Below are positions 17,234-29,565 of a stretch of 64,000 bases of DNA, one piece after another. The DNA is from Neisseria perflava (lineage in GTDB: Bacteria; Pseudomonadota; Gammaproteobacteria; Burkholderiales; Neisseriaceae). Numbering within the stretch: position 1 is the first letter of the stretch; each line of letters starts with the position of its first letter. The notes below the pieces were generated by a model. That model did no database searches. It was not told where the DNA came from and saw nothing but the letters and a program-made list of their open reading frames with translations. A program made the position numbers and the translations under genes. Where the stretch lies: contig NZ_CP136962.1 of the NCBI RefSeq assembly GCF_002863305.2, forward strand, positions 1,736,001 to 1,800,000. Direction: 5' to 3'.

Positions 17234-17659
17234 TTACTTGTTTTTTTGCGAACGAAGGTAGTCCAAAGTTTTCAGCTGGGCAATGGCTGCTGCCAATGCT
17301 TTGTGCGCTTCGGCCAGAGATTTATCATCTTTGGCTGCAGAAACACCTGCCTCGGCTGCTTTTTTAGCTGCTTCAGCACGCGCCTGATCCATTTCGGTAC
17401 TGCGGACGGCAACGTCTGCCAATACGGTAATCTTATCAGGCTGTACTTCTAAAACACCGCCAGAAACGGCAACCAGCACTTCTTCAGCTTCACCCGGAAC
17501 AGTCAAACGCAATGTGCCGGGGCGTATCAAACTCATAATCGGCTCGTGTCGTGGATAAATACCAAGCTCACCTTGAACGGTCGGAACCACCACAAAGCTG
17601 GCCTCGCCCGAATAGATGTTTTGCTCGCTACTAACCACTTCAACTTGCATGGTGCTCAT
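17234..17659 (-). CDS. atpC: F1 ATP synthase epsilon subunit
   Basis: A 141-residue protein, typical for the epsilon subunit. The N-terminal beta-barrel is clear: MQVEVVSSEQNIYSGEASFVVVPTVQGELGIYPRHEPIMSLIRPGTLRL and EEVLVAVSGGVLEVQPDKITVLADVAV. The C-terminal half is two helices rich in Ala and Lys (EAAKKAAEAGVSAAKDDKSLAEAHKALAAAIAQL). It sits in the central stalk with gamma and can inhibit ATP hydrolysis. Ten bases separate it from the atpD stop codon, so it is the last gene of the atp operon, followed by the terminator at 17188-17219. Confidence 0.97.
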   Translation of the reverse strand: MSTMQVEVVSSEQNIYSGEASFVVVPTVQGELGIYPRHEPIMSLIRPGTLRLTVPGEAEEVLVAVSGGVLEVQPDKITVLADVAVRSTEMDQARAEAAKKAAEAGVSAAKDDKSLAEAHKALAAAIAQLKTLDYLRSQKNK

Positions 17660-17669
17660 GCCGGCCTCC

Positions 17670-19076
<1,407 letters not shown>

Positions 19077-19105
19077 CTAATTTCCTGTTCAGGCTTCAGA
19101 CGACA

Positions 19106-19981
19106 TTAAACTGCCGCTGCACCTGCTACAATTTCTGACAATTCTGTGGTAATCGCGGCTTGACGCGATTTGTTGTACACCAAGCGCAATTCTTTGATGG
19201 CATTGCCTGCGTTGTCGGTTGCGGCTTTCATCGCTACCATACGCGCGGCTTGTTCAGATGCCATGTTGTCGCTCAATGCCTGATAAACCACAGACTCTAA
19301 ATAGCGGCGAACCAAATATTCCAATACGGCGATAGGACTCGGCTCGTAGAGGTATTCCCAAGTAAATGAAGAATGACCTGTTCCGTCGTCAATAACGTTT
19401 TCACCGATAGGCAGCAAAACTTCCATACGCGGCTCTTGGCGCATTGTATTGACGAAACGTGAGTAAACCATATGGATACGGTCTAATTCATGCTTCTCAT
19501 AACGTTGGAAGATTTCGGTCAGAGGGCCAAGCAACGCTTCCATTTTTGGGGTATCACCCAAATTGGTTGCACTGGCAATAACATTCAAACCGATGCTTTG
19601 GCATGCAGCCAAACCTTTACTACCCAGGCACACGACTTCGACTTCGATACCTTGTTCCTGATACTCTTGAACTTGCGCCAAAAACTTTTTCAGTACGTTT
19701 GCGTTCAAGCCACCGCACAAACCTTTATCCGAGGTAATCAAAATGAAACCGGCACGACGCACTTCACGGTGCGGCTCCAATAATTTGATACCATGATCGG
19801 CATTAGTCTGTGCAAGATGGCTCATCACTGTACGCACTTTTTCGGCGTACGGACGCGCTAAGCGCATCCGGTCTTGAGTCTTCCGCATTTTAGAGGTCGA
19901 CACCATTTGCATCGCTTTAGTGATCTTTTGGGTATTTTGAACACTACGGATTTTGGTGAGAATCTCTTTTCCGACTGCCAT
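19106..19981 (-). CDS. atpG: F1 ATP synthase gamma subunit
   Basis: A 291-residue protein with the conserved ends of the gamma subunit: the start MAVGKEILTKIRSVQNTQKITKAMQMVSTSKMRK and the closing SDNMASEQAARMVAMKAATDNAGNAIKELRLVYNKSRQAAITTELSEIVAGAAAV. These two long helices form the rotating central shaft inside the alpha-beta ring. The internal segment FILITSDKGLCGGLNANVLKKF is the Rossmann-like domain. It follows atpA after 24 bases, with a GAAAGGAG-type ribosome site before its start (TGAGATGAAAGGAGTCTGAA on the minus strand). Confidence 0.98.
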   Translation of the reverse strand: MAVGKEILTKIRSVQNTQKITKAMQMVSTSKMRKTQDRMRLARPYAEKVRTVMSHLAQTNADHGIKLLEPHREVRRAGFILITSDKGLCGGLNANVLKKFLAQVQEYQEQGIEVEVVCLGSKGLAACQSIGLNVIASATNLGDTPKMEALLGPLTEIFQRYEKHELDRIHMVYSRFVNTMRQEPRMEVLLPIGENVIDDGTGHSSFTWEYLYEPSPIAVLEYLVRRYLESVVYQALSDNMASEQAARMVAMKAATDNAGNAIKELRLVYNKSRQAAITTELSEIVAGAAAV

Positions 19982-20005
19982 TTCAGACTCCTTTCATCTC
20001 AATAC

Positions 20006-21553
20006 TTATGCTTGGTAAGCGTAAGAAGATTTGAAAGATTTCATGGCTTCGGTCAATGCTTTTTCGCTTTCGTCAGACATTGCGCCTGATGCATTAATCG
20101 CTTCCAGAACCTCAGGATGTTGCGTACGTACGAAACTCAAGAATTCTGCTTCGAAAGCCAAGGCTTTGGATACCGGAACATCTGCATAAGAACCGTTATT
20201 GATCGCCCACAAAGTCAATGCCATTTCGGCAGTGTTCAAGGTGCTGAATTGTTTTTGTTTCATCAATTCAGTAACCACTTCACCGTGTTGCAGCTGTTTA
20301 CGTGTTGCTTCGTCCAAATCGGAAGCAAATTGCGAGAACGCCGCCAATTCACGGTACTGTGCCAACGCCAAACGGATACCGCCACCCAGTTTTTTGATGA
20401 CTTTGGTTTGTGCTGCACCACCTACGCGCGATACGGAAATACCGGCATTGATTGCAGGACGGATACCGGCGTTGAACAAGTCGGTCTCCAAAAAGATTTG
20501 GCCGTCTGTAATCGAGATTACGTTGGTTGGTACGAATGCGGATACGTCACCGGCTTGGGTTTCAATAATTGGCAACGCAGTCAGAGAACCAGTTTTGCCT
20601 TTTACTTCGCCATTAGTCAGTTTTTCAACTTCGTTTTCGCTGACGCGGGCTGCACGTTCCAACAGACGGGAGTGCAGATAGAATACGTCGCCAGGATATG
20701 CTTCACGGCCAGGAGGACGGCGCAACAGCAGAGAAATTTGACGGTATGCAACGGCTTGTTTAGACAAGTCATCGTATACGATCAACGCATCTTCACCACG
20801 GTCACGGAAGAATTCACCCATGGTACAACCGGAGTAAGGAGCGATGTATTGCAGTGCAGCGGCTTCAGAAGCAGTTGCAGCAACCACGATGGTATGCTCC
20901 ATCGCGCCATGCTCTTCCAATTTGCGTACTACGTTGGCAATAGAAGATGCTTTTTGACCGATAGCCACATAAATACAGATTACGCCTGTCCCTTTTTGGT
21001 TAACGATGGCATCCAGTGCCACGGCAGTTTTACCGGTTTGACGGTCACCAATGATCAACTCACGTTGACCACGACCAACCGGAACCATAGAGTCAATGGC
21101 TTTCAGGCCGGTTTGCATTGGTTGGTCAACCGATTTACGCGCAATCACACCTGGTGCAATTTTCTCGATTGGAGCAGTCAATGTTGTGTTGATTGGACCT
21201 TTACCATCGATAGGACGACCCAATGCATCAACCACACGGCCAACCAGTTCGCGACCGATCGGCACTTCCAAAATACGGCCGGTACAGGTAACTGTATCGC
21301 CTTCTTTAATGTGTTCGTACTCACCCAACACTACGGCACCGACGGAGTCACGCTCCAAGTTCATGGCCAGACCGAAAGTGTTACCGGGGAATTCGAGCAT
21401 CTCACCTTGCATCGCGTCTGACAAGCCATGAATGCGCACAATGCCGTCTGTAACAGAAACAACGGTACCACGGGTACGCACTTCTGCATTGACGGACAGA
21501 TTTTCGATTTTGGCTTTAATCAAATCGCTAATTTCAGCAGGATTAAGCTGCAT
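20006..21553 (-). CDS. atpA: F1 ATP synthase alpha subunit
   Basis: A 515-residue protein. The P-loop [15 protein letters not shown] lies near residue 170; the segments [43 protein letters not shown] and [36 protein letters not shown] are characteristic of alpha subunits. It forms the non-catalytic nucleotide sites and carries the catalytic arginine in the SVSRVG motif. It lies 10 bases after the atpH stop and 24 bases before atpG. The mutually antisense long frames over it are composition shadows. Confidence 0.98.
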   Translation of the reverse strand: MQLNPAEISDLIKAKIENLSVNAEVRTRGTVVSVTDGIVRIHGLSDAMQGEMLEFPGNTFGLAMNLERDSVGAVVLGEYEHIKEGDTVTCTGRILEVPIGRELVGRVVDALGRPIDGKGPINTTLTAPIEKIAPGVIARKSVDQPMQTGLKAIDSMVPVGRGQRELIIGDRQTGKTAVALDAIVNQKGTGVICIYVAIGQKASSIANVVRKLEEHGAMEHTIVVAATASEAAALQYIAPYSGCTMGEFFRDRGEDALIVYDDLSKQAVAYRQISLLLRRPPGREAYPGDVFYLHSRLLERAARVSENEVEKLTNGEVKGKTGSLTALPIIETQAGDVSAFVPTNVISITDGQIFLETDLFNAGIRPAINAGISVSRVGGAAQTKVIKKLGGGIRLALAQYRELAAFSQFASDLDEATRKQLQHGEVVTELMKQKQFSTLNTAEMALTLWAINNGSYADVPVSKALAFEAEFLSFVRTQHPEVLEAINASGAMSDESEKALTEAMKSFKSSYAYQA

Positions 21554-21563
21554 GAAAACTCTC

Positions 21564-22097
21564 CTAATTTGTCATAGTCGCATACAAAGCATTCAGTTTG
21601 CCTTGTACGGACAAATCCAAGACCTGATCACCCACTTCTACTTTGATGCCGCCGATTAATTCAGGGGCGACTTTAGTTACCACATCCAATTTGCTGTTGA
21701 AGCGTTTTGTCAGGATATCGGTAACATCGGCCAGCTGCTGAGAACTGAGCTCATACGCGCTGTAAATTACTGCCGATTTCGTATTGTTGTGTATCAAGGT
21801 CAAATCTTGATATTGGGCATAAATTTCCGGCAATACCAGCAAACGCTTTTGCTCGGCCAAAACGGTAATAAAATTTGCCAATTCGACATTTTTGATACCG
21901 ACAAGACCTTTGAGCGTTTCTGCTTTTTCGGAAGCTCCCGTTTCCGGCTGCTCGATGAAAGCAATGACTTTCTCATCTTGAACAACCGCTGCGAGTTCTT
22001 TCAGTTCGCCCAACCAAGACTCGATTTGGTTTTTTTCCTGAGCCAGACTAAATAATGCTTTCGCATAAGGTCTGGCAATCGTTGCGAACTCTGCCAT
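21564..22097 (-). CDS. atpH: F1 ATP synthase delta subunit
   Basis: A 177-residue protein with the usual delta opening ([35 protein letters not shown]) and the conserved C-terminal segment [38 protein letters not shown]. Delta joins the top of the F1 head to the b subunit stator. Only four bases lie between the atpF stop and this start, so the two are probably translationally coupled. Confidence 0.97.
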   Translation of the reverse strand: MAEFATIARPYAKALFSLAQEKNQIESWLGELKELAAVVQDEKVIAFIEQPETGASEKAETLKGLVGIKNVELANFITVLAEQKRLLVLPEIYAQYQDLTLIHNNTKSAVIYSAYELSSQQLADVTDILTKRFNSKLDVVTKVAPELIGGIKVEVGDQVLDLSVQGKLNALYATMTN

Positions 22098-22101
22098 AAG
22101 A

Positions 22102-22572
22102 TTACAGCTCCTGTTTTAAGGCACTGAGCAGATCTGCATGTTTGGAAGCATCGACTTCTTTACGCAGGATAGATTCCGCACCTTTAACAGCCAATGAAGC
22201 GACCTGTTCGCGCAACACTTCGCGTGCACGGTTAACTTCTTGCTCTACATCAGCTTTTGCTTGGGCTGCAATGCGTGCTGCTTCATGAGAAGCTTGCTCT
22301 TTGGCTTCTTCTACAATTTTTGCAGCACGTTTTTCGGCGTTGGCAACCATTTCGGTTACCTGATTACGCCCTTCGGCCATAAGTTCTGCAACTTTTTTCT
22401 CTGCCTGCTCAAAATCGCTCTTACCGCGCTCGGCGGCAGCCAAGCCCTCGGCGATTTTTGCGGCACGCTCATCCAATGCTTTGGCAATCGGAGGCCATAC
22501 GAATTTCATCGTAAACCAAACCAAGCCAAAGAAAACTAGGATTTGCGCAAATAAGGTTGCATTAATATTCAC
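22102..22572 (-). CDS. atpF: F0 ATP synthase b subunit
   Basis: A 156-residue protein: an N-terminal membrane helix ([29 protein letters not shown]) followed by one long amphipathic helix rich in Glu, Ala, Lys ([43 protein letters not shown]) and a C-terminal [24 protein letters not shown] segment. Two copies make the peripheral stalk that holds F1 still. It lies 73 bases after atpE, the widest gap inside the operon. Confidence 0.97.
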   Translation of the reverse strand: MNINATLFAQILVFFGLVWFTMKFVWPPIAKALDERAAKIAEGLAAAERGKSDFEQAEKKVAELMAEGRNQVTEMVANAEKRAAKIVEEAKEQASHEAARIAAQAKADVEQEVNRAREVLREQVASLAVKGAESILRKEVDASKHADLLSALKQEL

Positions 22573-22645
22573 GTTACTTAACCTTCGTATCTGGGTTAAT
22601 CAAACAGACGGCAAGCCTGTATCTGAACGGATCGCTCCGTCTTGA

Positions 22646-22927
<282 letters not shown>

Positions 22928-22946
22928 CTACAAAAAAACTACTTGA

Positions 22947-24156
<1,210 letters not shown>

Positions 24157-24188
24157 TGTACTTTGTACCCCAAAAAGCAAGGCAGGCT

Positions 24189-24217
24189 AATATAATCAAG
24201 AAGTTTGTTAACGTCAA
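24189..24217 (-). promoter_or_regulatory. Sigma-70 promoter of the atp operon
   Basis: On the minus strand: -35 TTGACG (24217-24212), a 17-base spacer, and -10 TATATT (24194-24189). Transcription would start near 24182, leaving a leader of about 26 bases before the atpI ATG. The match to consensus is strong, fitting a highly expressed operon. Confidence 0.8.
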
Positions 24218-24386
24218 GCAATATGTTAATCTTTGTGAACCTTTCACAAATAAATGATTAACACATATAAAACAAATCTTTGCTGGAATGGAGTTTAACA
24301 CAAATTACATGTTGTTACATAGATTTTACAGAAGATTTTGATTTGTATTGTAAACATTTATACGCTCTACGCTTTTTCAAAAATTG

Positions 24387-24419
24387 AGGCCGTCTGAAAA
24401 GCTTTTTTTCAGACGGCCT
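24387..24419 (-). terminator. DUS hairpin terminator after parB
   Basis: AGGCCGTCTGAAAA (24387-24400) pairs with TTTTCAGACGGCCT (24406-24419), 19 bases past the parB stop. Confidence 0.75.
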
Positions 24420-24437
24420 GTTCTGTTTATAAAGCCG

Positions 24438-25295
24438 TTAGAACGCTTGATTGATGCCCAACTGCTTCAGCAAATATTCGAATGTTTCCGGCGTATCAAA
24501 ATGCAGCACGATTTTGCCTTTTTTCTGATTGCTGGTTTTGACTTCGGCATTAACGCCCAAATGCTCGGTCAATGCATCATTGATGCGGCGGATATCCGGG
24601 CTGATGGTTTTGGCTGCTTCGGGCTTGGCTTTTTGATGCGCCAATTGGCTGCGGCGTTCTACTTCGCGCACCGACCAGCCGTTTTTGACGGCTTTTTGCG
24701 CCAACTCCAATTGATCGACCACATGCAAGGTCAGCAACGCACGGGCATGACCCATTTCCAGACGGCGTTGGTAAAGCATTTCCTGAACCGGCTCAGGCAG
24801 GCCCAGCAGGCGCAGGCTGTTGGAGATGGCGCTGCGGCTTTTACCGACGGCTTTTGCGATGGTTTCGTGGGTCAGGCCGAATTCGTCGGCGAGGCGTTTC
24901 AAACCTTGCGCCTCTTCAATCGGATTGAGGTTTTCACGTTGCAGGTTTTCAATCAAACCCATGGCCAACGCGGTTTCGTCACTGATGGTTTTGATGACGA
25001 CGGGAATTTCGGTCAAACCGGCTAACTGGGAAGCGCGCCAACGGCGTTCGCCGGCAATCAATTCATATTGAGACAGACCACGTTCGCGTACGATAACCGG
25101 CTGGATAATGCCTTGCGCTTTAATGGAGTCGGCCAATTCCTGCAAGGCTTCGTCATCCATTTGCACACGCGCCTGATAGCGGCCGGGCTGAATATCGGCG
25201 ATGGCAACCGTTGTCAGGCGGTCGCTACTGCTGCTGTCCACCGCATTGGATATTAGCGAATCCAAACCGCGTCCCAATCCTTTTGCTTTTGCCAT
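24438..25295 (-). CDS. parB: Chromosome partitioning protein ParB
   Basis: A 285-residue protein. The ATG at 25295 gives the standard opening MAKAKGLGRGLDSLISN, which is the ParA-interacting peptide; the open frame upstream to 25376 is not needed. Next comes the ParB nuclease-like/CTPase domain (VAIADIQPGRYQARVQMDDEALQELADSIKAQGIIQPVIVR, ELIAGERRWRASQLAGL, GLIENLQRENLNPIEEA) and the helix-turn-helix region (LTHETIAKAVGKSRSAISNSLRLLGLPEPVQEML). The C-terminal part is the dimerisation domain. It spreads on parS and recruits SMC and ParA for segregation. No parA lies in the window: the neighbour upstream is pabBC. No intact parS site was seen here. Confidence 0.95.
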   Translation of the reverse strand: MAKAKGLGRGLDSLISNAVDSSSSDRLTTVAIADIQPGRYQARVQMDDEALQELADSIKAQGIIQPVIVRERGLSQYELIAGERRWRASQLAGLTEIPVVIKTISDETALAMGLIENLQRENLNPIEEAQGLKRLADEFGLTHETIAKAVGKSRSAISNSLRLLGLPEPVQEMLYQRRLEMGHARALLTLHVVDQLELAQKAVKNGWSVREVERRSQLAHQKAKPEAAKTISPDIRRINDALTEHLGVNAEVKTSNQKKGKIVLHFDTPETFEYLLKQLGINQAF

Positions 25296-25396
25296 ATTGT
25301 TTTCCCTTTCAGACGGCCTCAATGTTGAAATGACGTATTCTATCGGATATTGCCGCTTTACGACAATTTGAATCACGATGATTTGACCCTCGCTAT

Positions 25397-27178
25397 TTAT
25401 TTACGGAGCGAAACCGCAAACACACCCCTTAAAGCATTGCTCAAGCGGATTTCTTCCGCATTTTCCAACATAGAACGCGAGATGTGGGTTTCTTTGATTG
25501 TATCCGCACCTAAAAGCCGCGGCTGCTTCAATACCGCTTGGCGCATTACCCCATTCAAAATATCCAAATCCAAAGACGGCGTAAGCCATTGTCCCTGATA
25601 TTTGATAAACACATTGCTTCTTCCGCCCTCCAACAACAGGCCGTCTGAATTGAAAAACAAGCTGTCAAATGCGCCCTGCCCTTCTGCCGTTTTCCACGCT
25701 TGGTCAAACATTTCACGGCGCGTGGTTTTGAAACGGCGCAGATAATCGCGTTGGCTTAATGTGTGCTCACTCAAGATGACGTATTGTTGTTCACTCAATT
25801 CAGAAACAGCCGCATGGCTCAATGCGAGGCCGTCTGAAAACAAGGCGGCTTTGACTCTAAATAACCCTCTTGGCAACGCATCTATATAATGTTGGATTTG
25901 CTCTATTGCGTTTTCAGGCCAAGTCAGGTTGAGTGCTTGCGCCGAGCTGTTCAGACGGCCCAAATGCAAATCAAGCAACCGGCATTGTTTGTCTTCCACG
26001 CGCATGGTTTCAAAAATACCAAAATCAGGCCGCAAGTCATTGAGAAAGCGCGCCTTCCAACCGCACTCGCGATATTCGGCCTCCGGATCGCTATCAATCA
26101 CAATCCCCGAACCCACGCCATAAACACCTTGATAAAGGCCGTCTGAAACCGGCTTCAGAGATAAAGTGCGGATCACGACATTAAACACGCCTTCAAACCC
26201 CAAACCCGTATCACACGGATGCAAAAAGCCAATGCTGCCTGTGTACAAACCGCGCGGTTCGGATTCGAGGGACTCAATAATCTGCATACTCATGCGTTTG
26301 GGCGCGCCGGTGATACTGCCGCACGGGAAGGCTGCACGGAGAATATCGGCAACCGAAACACCAGCCAGCGCCTGCGCTTCGATGGCACTGGTCATCTGCC
26401 AAACACTGCCGAAACGGGAAACTTTAAACGGTTCAGGCACGCGTACTTTGCCTGTTTGCGCGATTTTGCCGAGGTCATTGCGCAACAAATCGACAATCAT
26501 CACATTTTCGGCGCGGTTTTTCGGATCGTTTCGCAATTCAACGGCGCGGCGTTCATCTTGTCCGTCATGAAGAATCGGCGCAGTGCCCTTCATCGGCTCG
26601 GTTGTAATCAGGCCGTCTGAATCGATTTTGAGGAAAAGTTCGGGAGAAAAACACAAAGTCCACGCGTCCTGCCCTACCCCGTCGGGCAGACAAGACAAAA
26701 CGGCATACGGCACAGGCTGGCGCAAGCGGCGGTAAAGTTGAATCGGATTGCCGTAAGTTTGCAGGTACAGGCGTGCGGTGTAATTGATTTGATAGGTATC
26801 GCCGCGGCGGATGGCTTCGTGGATTTGATGGATATGCTCGAGATAATCGGCTTCGGATACGGAGAATCGGGGAGTGGAAATACCTGCCTCAAGGCCGTCT
26901 GAATGATTGGCCAGCCAGCTTTCGGCATCGATTTTGGAACAATCGGCAAACCAGTGCAAACGCAGACTGCCACTGCGGCCAGATGGAATATCCATCAGCG
27001 GCAACCCAAATTCGTAGTCTGCAAACAACACTGCATGCAAACCCTTTTTCCAGCCGGCTTGCAAAATACTTGTTAACGAATCCAGTTCGTTATGATAAAA
27101 CCGATGGCTTTCTACATGATTTTGATAGAGTTTTGCTCGGCCGCTCACGGCATCGTCAAACAGGGCAAAATAAGGCAT
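25397..27178 (-). CDS. pabB: Fused aminodeoxychorismate synthase component I and aminodeoxychorismate lyase
   Basis: A 593-residue bifunctional enzyme of p-aminobenzoate (folate) synthesis. Residues 1 to about 350 are the chorismate-binding PabB domain (EAIRRGDTYQINYTARL; EPMKGTAPI; NPKNRAENVMIVDLLRNDLGKIA; FPCGSITGAPKRMSMQIIE). Residues from about 395 on are the PLP-dependent class IV PabC domain (FGIFETMRVED, LDLHLGRLNSSAQAL, ..., FINSDGLLLEGGRSNVFI-like FNSDGLLLEGGRSNVFIKY, and the end LDILNGVMRQAVL). PabB makes aminodeoxychorismate with glutamine amidotransferase PabA (not in the window); PabC releases p-aminobenzoate. Six DUS lie inside the coding sequence. A diverged copy of the C-terminal end lies at 39773-39988. 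Confidence 0.93.
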   Translation of the reverse strand: MPYFALFDDAVSGRAKLYQNHVESHRFYHNELDSLTSILQAGWKKGLHAVLFADYEFGLPLMDIPSGRSGSLRLHWFADCSKIDAESWLANHSDGLEAGISTPRFSVSEADYLEHIHQIHEAIRRGDTYQINYTARLYLQTYGNPIQLYRRLRQPVPYAVLSCLPDGVGQDAWTLCFSPELFLKIDSDGLITTEPMKGTAPILHDGQDERRAVELRNDPKNRAENVMIVDLLRNDLGKIAQTGKVRVPEPFKVSRFGSVWQMTSAIEAQALAGVSVADILRAAFPCGSITGAPKRMSMQIIESLESEPRGLYTGSIGFLHPCDTGLGFEGVFNVVIRTLSLKPVSDGLYQGVYGVGSGIVIDSDPEAEYRECGWKARFLNDLRPDFGIFETMRVEDKQCRLLDLHLGRLNSSAQALNLTWPENAIEQIQHYIDALPRGLFRVKAALFSDGLALSHAAVSELSEQQYVILSEHTLSQRDYLRRFKTTRREMFDQAWKTAEGQGAFDSLFFNSDGLLLEGGRSNVFIKYQGQWLTPSLDLDILNGVMRQAVLKQPRLLGADTIKETHISRSMLENAEEIRLSNALRGVFAVSLRK

Positions 27179-27344
27179 GATTGCTGTACAAATAGGCTGA
27201 TTATACGCTGCTTTTACATAAGTTAGCAGACAAATTCAAAAAAAGCACTCGAATGTAATTTTATGTAGTCGAACGAAGTATAAAAGGGTAGAATCAAACC
27301 ATACCACACTATATCATTTAAAACTTAATCGATAAGGAGACTTT

Positions 27345-28274
27345 ATGGCAGACCACCAACTAGAACCGTTCGAAAATGTTGAACTGGGCGAGAAACAAGA
27401 CCAGCTGCAAGTATTCGAAAAGGCTGTTTTGGAACACGAAGGACGCGGTTCAGACGAGGATTCCAGCAGCGCACCGCTTCCTGCCAATTACCCGTACAAA
27501 CAACGTATGCGCCGCTCTGTTTACGAAAAAGAAAAACAGAAGCTGCAAATCGAATTGTTGAAAGTACAAAGCTGGGTTAAAGATTCCGGTCAGCGTATTG
27601 TCAGCCTGTTTGAAGGCCGCGACGCAGCCGGTAAAGGCGGTACCATCAAACGCTTCATGGAACACCTGAATCCGCGTGGCGCACGCGTGGTTGCTTTGGA
27701 GAAACCAACCACTACCGAACGCGGCCAATGGTATTTCCAACGCTACATCCAAAACCTGCCGACCGCAGGCGAAATGGTATTCTTCGACCGCTCATGGTAC
27801 AACCGTGCCGGCGTAGAACGCGTAATGGGCTTCTGCGAACCTAACGAATACCTGCTCTTCATGCGTCAAACCCCTGAATTGGAACGTATGCTTGTTGCCA
27901 GCGGCATCCATCTGTTCAAATTCTGGTTCTCCGTATCCCGTGAAGAACAACTCCGTCGCTTCATCTCTCGCCGTGACGATCCACTGAAACACTGGAAACT
28001 GTCCCCTGTGGACATCCAGTCGCTCGACCGCTGGGACGACTACACCGAAGCCAAAAACGCCATGTTCTTCCACACCCATACCGGCGACGCGCCTTGGGTC
28101 ATCATCCGCTCCGACGACAAAAAACGTGCACGTTTGAACTGTATCCGCTACTTCCTGCACCAGCTGGACTATCCGGGCAAAGACGTGAAAGCCATCGGCA
28201 AAGTGGACGAGAAAATCGTTTTGGTTCCTGATACACGTTACAAAGACAAAACTGTCGAGCTCGGACATGATTAA
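27345..28274 (+). CDS. ppk2: Polyphosphate kinase 2
   Basis: A 309-residue PPK2-family kinase. The Walker A motif SLFEGRDAAGKGGTIKRFMEHLNPRG lies near residue 88, followed by RPTTTERGQWYFQRY-like EKPTTTERGQWYFQRYI, the Walker B/lid region VFFDRSWYNRAGVERVMGFC and the segment RFISRRDDPLKHWKLSPVDIQSLDRWDDYTEAK. PPK2 enzymes use polyphosphate to phosphorylate nucleotides, typically GDP or ADP. The first 60 residues are acidic and unlike the core. AAGGAG precedes the start. A separate ppk1 lies at 42539-44596. The paired DUS hairpin follows. Confidence 0.95.
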   Translation: MADHQLEPFENVELGEKQDQLQVFEKAVLEHEGRGSDEDSSSAPLPANYPYKQRMRRSVYEKEKQKLQIELLKVQSWVKDSGQRIVSLFEGRDAAGKGGTIKRFMEHLNPRGARVVALEKPTTTERGQWYFQRYIQNLPTAGEMVFFDRSWYNRAGVERVMGFCEPNEYLLFMRQTPELERMLVASGIHLFKFWFSVSREEQLRRFISRRDDPLKHWKLSPVDIQSLDRWDDYTEAKNAMFFHTHTGDAPWVIIRSDDKKRARLNCIRYFLHQLDYPGKDVKAIGKVDEKIVLVPDTRYKDKTVELGHD

Positions 28275-28288
28275 TTTGTAACATTACC

Positions 28289-28325
28289 AAAGGCCGTCTG
28301 AAATTTCATCTTTCAGACGGCCTTT
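28289..28325. terminator. DUS hairpin, convergent terminator of ppk2 and the PNPOx-like gene
   Basis: AAAGGCCGTCTGAAA (28289-28303) pairs with TTTCAGACGGCCTTT (28311-28325). It lies between the two converging stops and has T or A runs on both sides, so it can work in both directions. Confidence 0.85.
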
Positions 28326-28327
28326 TC

Positions 28328-28762
28328 TTAATCCTCGCGATTCCAGTACGTTTTTTGTGCGAATACCAATTTATTGTCAGTGAATTTTACATTATCTAAA
28401 TTCAACGCCCAGACATCACTTTTCATCACTCGAGCAGCAGGATGCGCTTTGTAAAATAAAGACTGCGCCGCCTTCAAATCCGCTTCATCTTCAATCAAAG
28501 CGGCAGTCGCCGCAAACTGAACACCGTTGATTTTCGTGATACTGTCAGGCTGACCGGCGATGGTGCCGGCTACTTTGGCAGAACGGCTCATCAGTCCGCC
28601 ATGCTTTGTTTTCAAAGAAGTCAGCACAATTAGGCGGGCATTGGCTTCATCAAACACATAAAAACAGCAAGCCGCCCAAACTTCGCCGTCTGCCGCAGCA
28701 GCAATACTGACGACATGATGATTGCTCAAAAATTTAACGATATTGGCAGGAATCGCTTGCAT
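28328..28762 (-). CDS. PNPOx-like flavin-binding-fold protein
   Basis: A 144-residue protein with the split-barrel pattern of the pyridoxamine phosphate oxidase-like superfamily, of the YhbP type: NIVKFLSNHHVVSIAAAADGEVWAACCFYVFDEANARLIVLTSLKTKHGGLM, then KVAGTIAGQPDSITKINGVQFAATAALI. Members bind FMN or heme or have no known ligand; enzymatic activity is not established here. No signal or membrane helix. It sits between ppk2 (convergent) and ubiX (upstream, same strand, 54 bases away). Confidence 0.75.
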   Translation of the reverse strand: MQAIPANIVKFLSNHHVVSIAAAADGEVWAACCFYVFDEANARLIVLTSLKTKHGGLMSRSAKVAGTIAGQPDSITKINGVQFAATAALIEDEADLKAAQSLFYKAHPAARVMKSDVWALNLDNVKFTDNKLVFAQKTYWNRED

Positions 28763-28816
28763 GATTTTTATCCTCTTTCTCAGTGTATTAAATTTATTTT
28801 CAGGCCGTCTGAAACA

Positions 28817-29374
28817 TCAGCCCTGCCAGCGCGGCGCATCGGTTTGAAAAATACCGAACAAGTCCAAAGCATGAGAGACGCTGTGTGTAATCATATCTTC
28901 GATGGATTCAGGCTTCTGATATAAAGCCGGAACGGGAGGAAACACAATACCGCCCATCTCTGTTACACGGCGCATATTGTCGATGTGTGCCAAGTTTAAC
29001 GGCGCTTCACGCACCATCAACACCAGCCTGCGCCGCTCTTTCAACGTTACATCCGCCGCACGGCTGAGCAAATTATCGGCAAACCCGTGAGCAACCGAAG
29101 CCAAAGTTTTCATTGAACACGGCGCAATCAACATTCCATCCGTCAAAAACGAACCGCTGGCAATACTTGCCCCGACATTACGGATAGAATGCACGACATC
29201 CGCCAAAGTATAAACGTCTTCTTTAGTGTAATCCGTTTCCAAAGCACGGGTCATCTCCGCCCCTTGCGAAACCACCAAATGCGTTTCTACCTGATGCTCA
29301 CGCAAAAGCTGCAAAGCCTTCACGCCATACTGAAAACCGCTGGCACCGCTGATGCCGACAACCAAACGCTTCAT
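28817..29374 (-). CDS. ubiX: UbiX-type flavin prenyltransferase
   Basis: A 185-residue protein starting at the ATG at 29374 ([24 protein letters not shown]), with the nucleotide-binding start GISGASG and the conserved stretch [82 protein letters not shown]. It makes prenylated FMN, the cofactor of UbiD decarboxylases such as those of ubiquinone synthesis. The 16 extra codons of open frame upstream lack support. It sits before the tRNA-Leu gene on the same strand. Confidence 0.95.
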   Translation of the reverse strand: MKRLVVGISGASGFQYGVKALQLLREHQVETHLVVSQGAEMTRALETDYTKEDVYTLADVVHSIRNVGASIASGSFLTDGMLIAPCSMKTLASVAHGFADNLLSRAADVTLKERRRLVLMVREAPLNLAHIDNMRRVTEMGGIVFPPVPALYQKPESIEDMITHSVSHALDLFGIFQTDAPRWQG

Positions 29375-29464
29375 TGTATTTCCCTGTCTCGGCCTAAAAA
29401 TAAAGGAAAAGCAGATTCTCAAGACGAAAAAATAACCGCTAAAAAGCGGTTAGATTTTCTAATG

Positions 29465-29550
29465 TGGTGCCGACAGCGAGATTTGAACTCGCACAGCCTA
29501 CGGCCACTACCCCCTCAAGATAGCGTGTCTACCAATTCCACCATGTCGGC
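29465..29550 (-). tRNA. tRNA-Leu (anticodon GAG)
   Basis: On the minus strand the sequence starts GCCGACATGGTGGAATTGG, has the anticodon arm CTATC-TTGAGGG-GGTAG (anticodon GAG), a long variable arm as in class II tRNAs, the T-arm core GGTTC-like GAGTTCAAATC, and ends TGTCGGCACCA with an encoded CCA. The 7-base acceptor stem GCCGACA/TGTCGGC pairs fully. Confidence 0.95.
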
Positions 29551-29565
29551 ATAAATCAAATTGTC

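Noticed and set aside
20117..21421. Long antisense frame in atpA (434 residues)
   Set aside because: Cys/Phe/Thr-rich mirror of a fully conserved gene; no ribosome site or domain.
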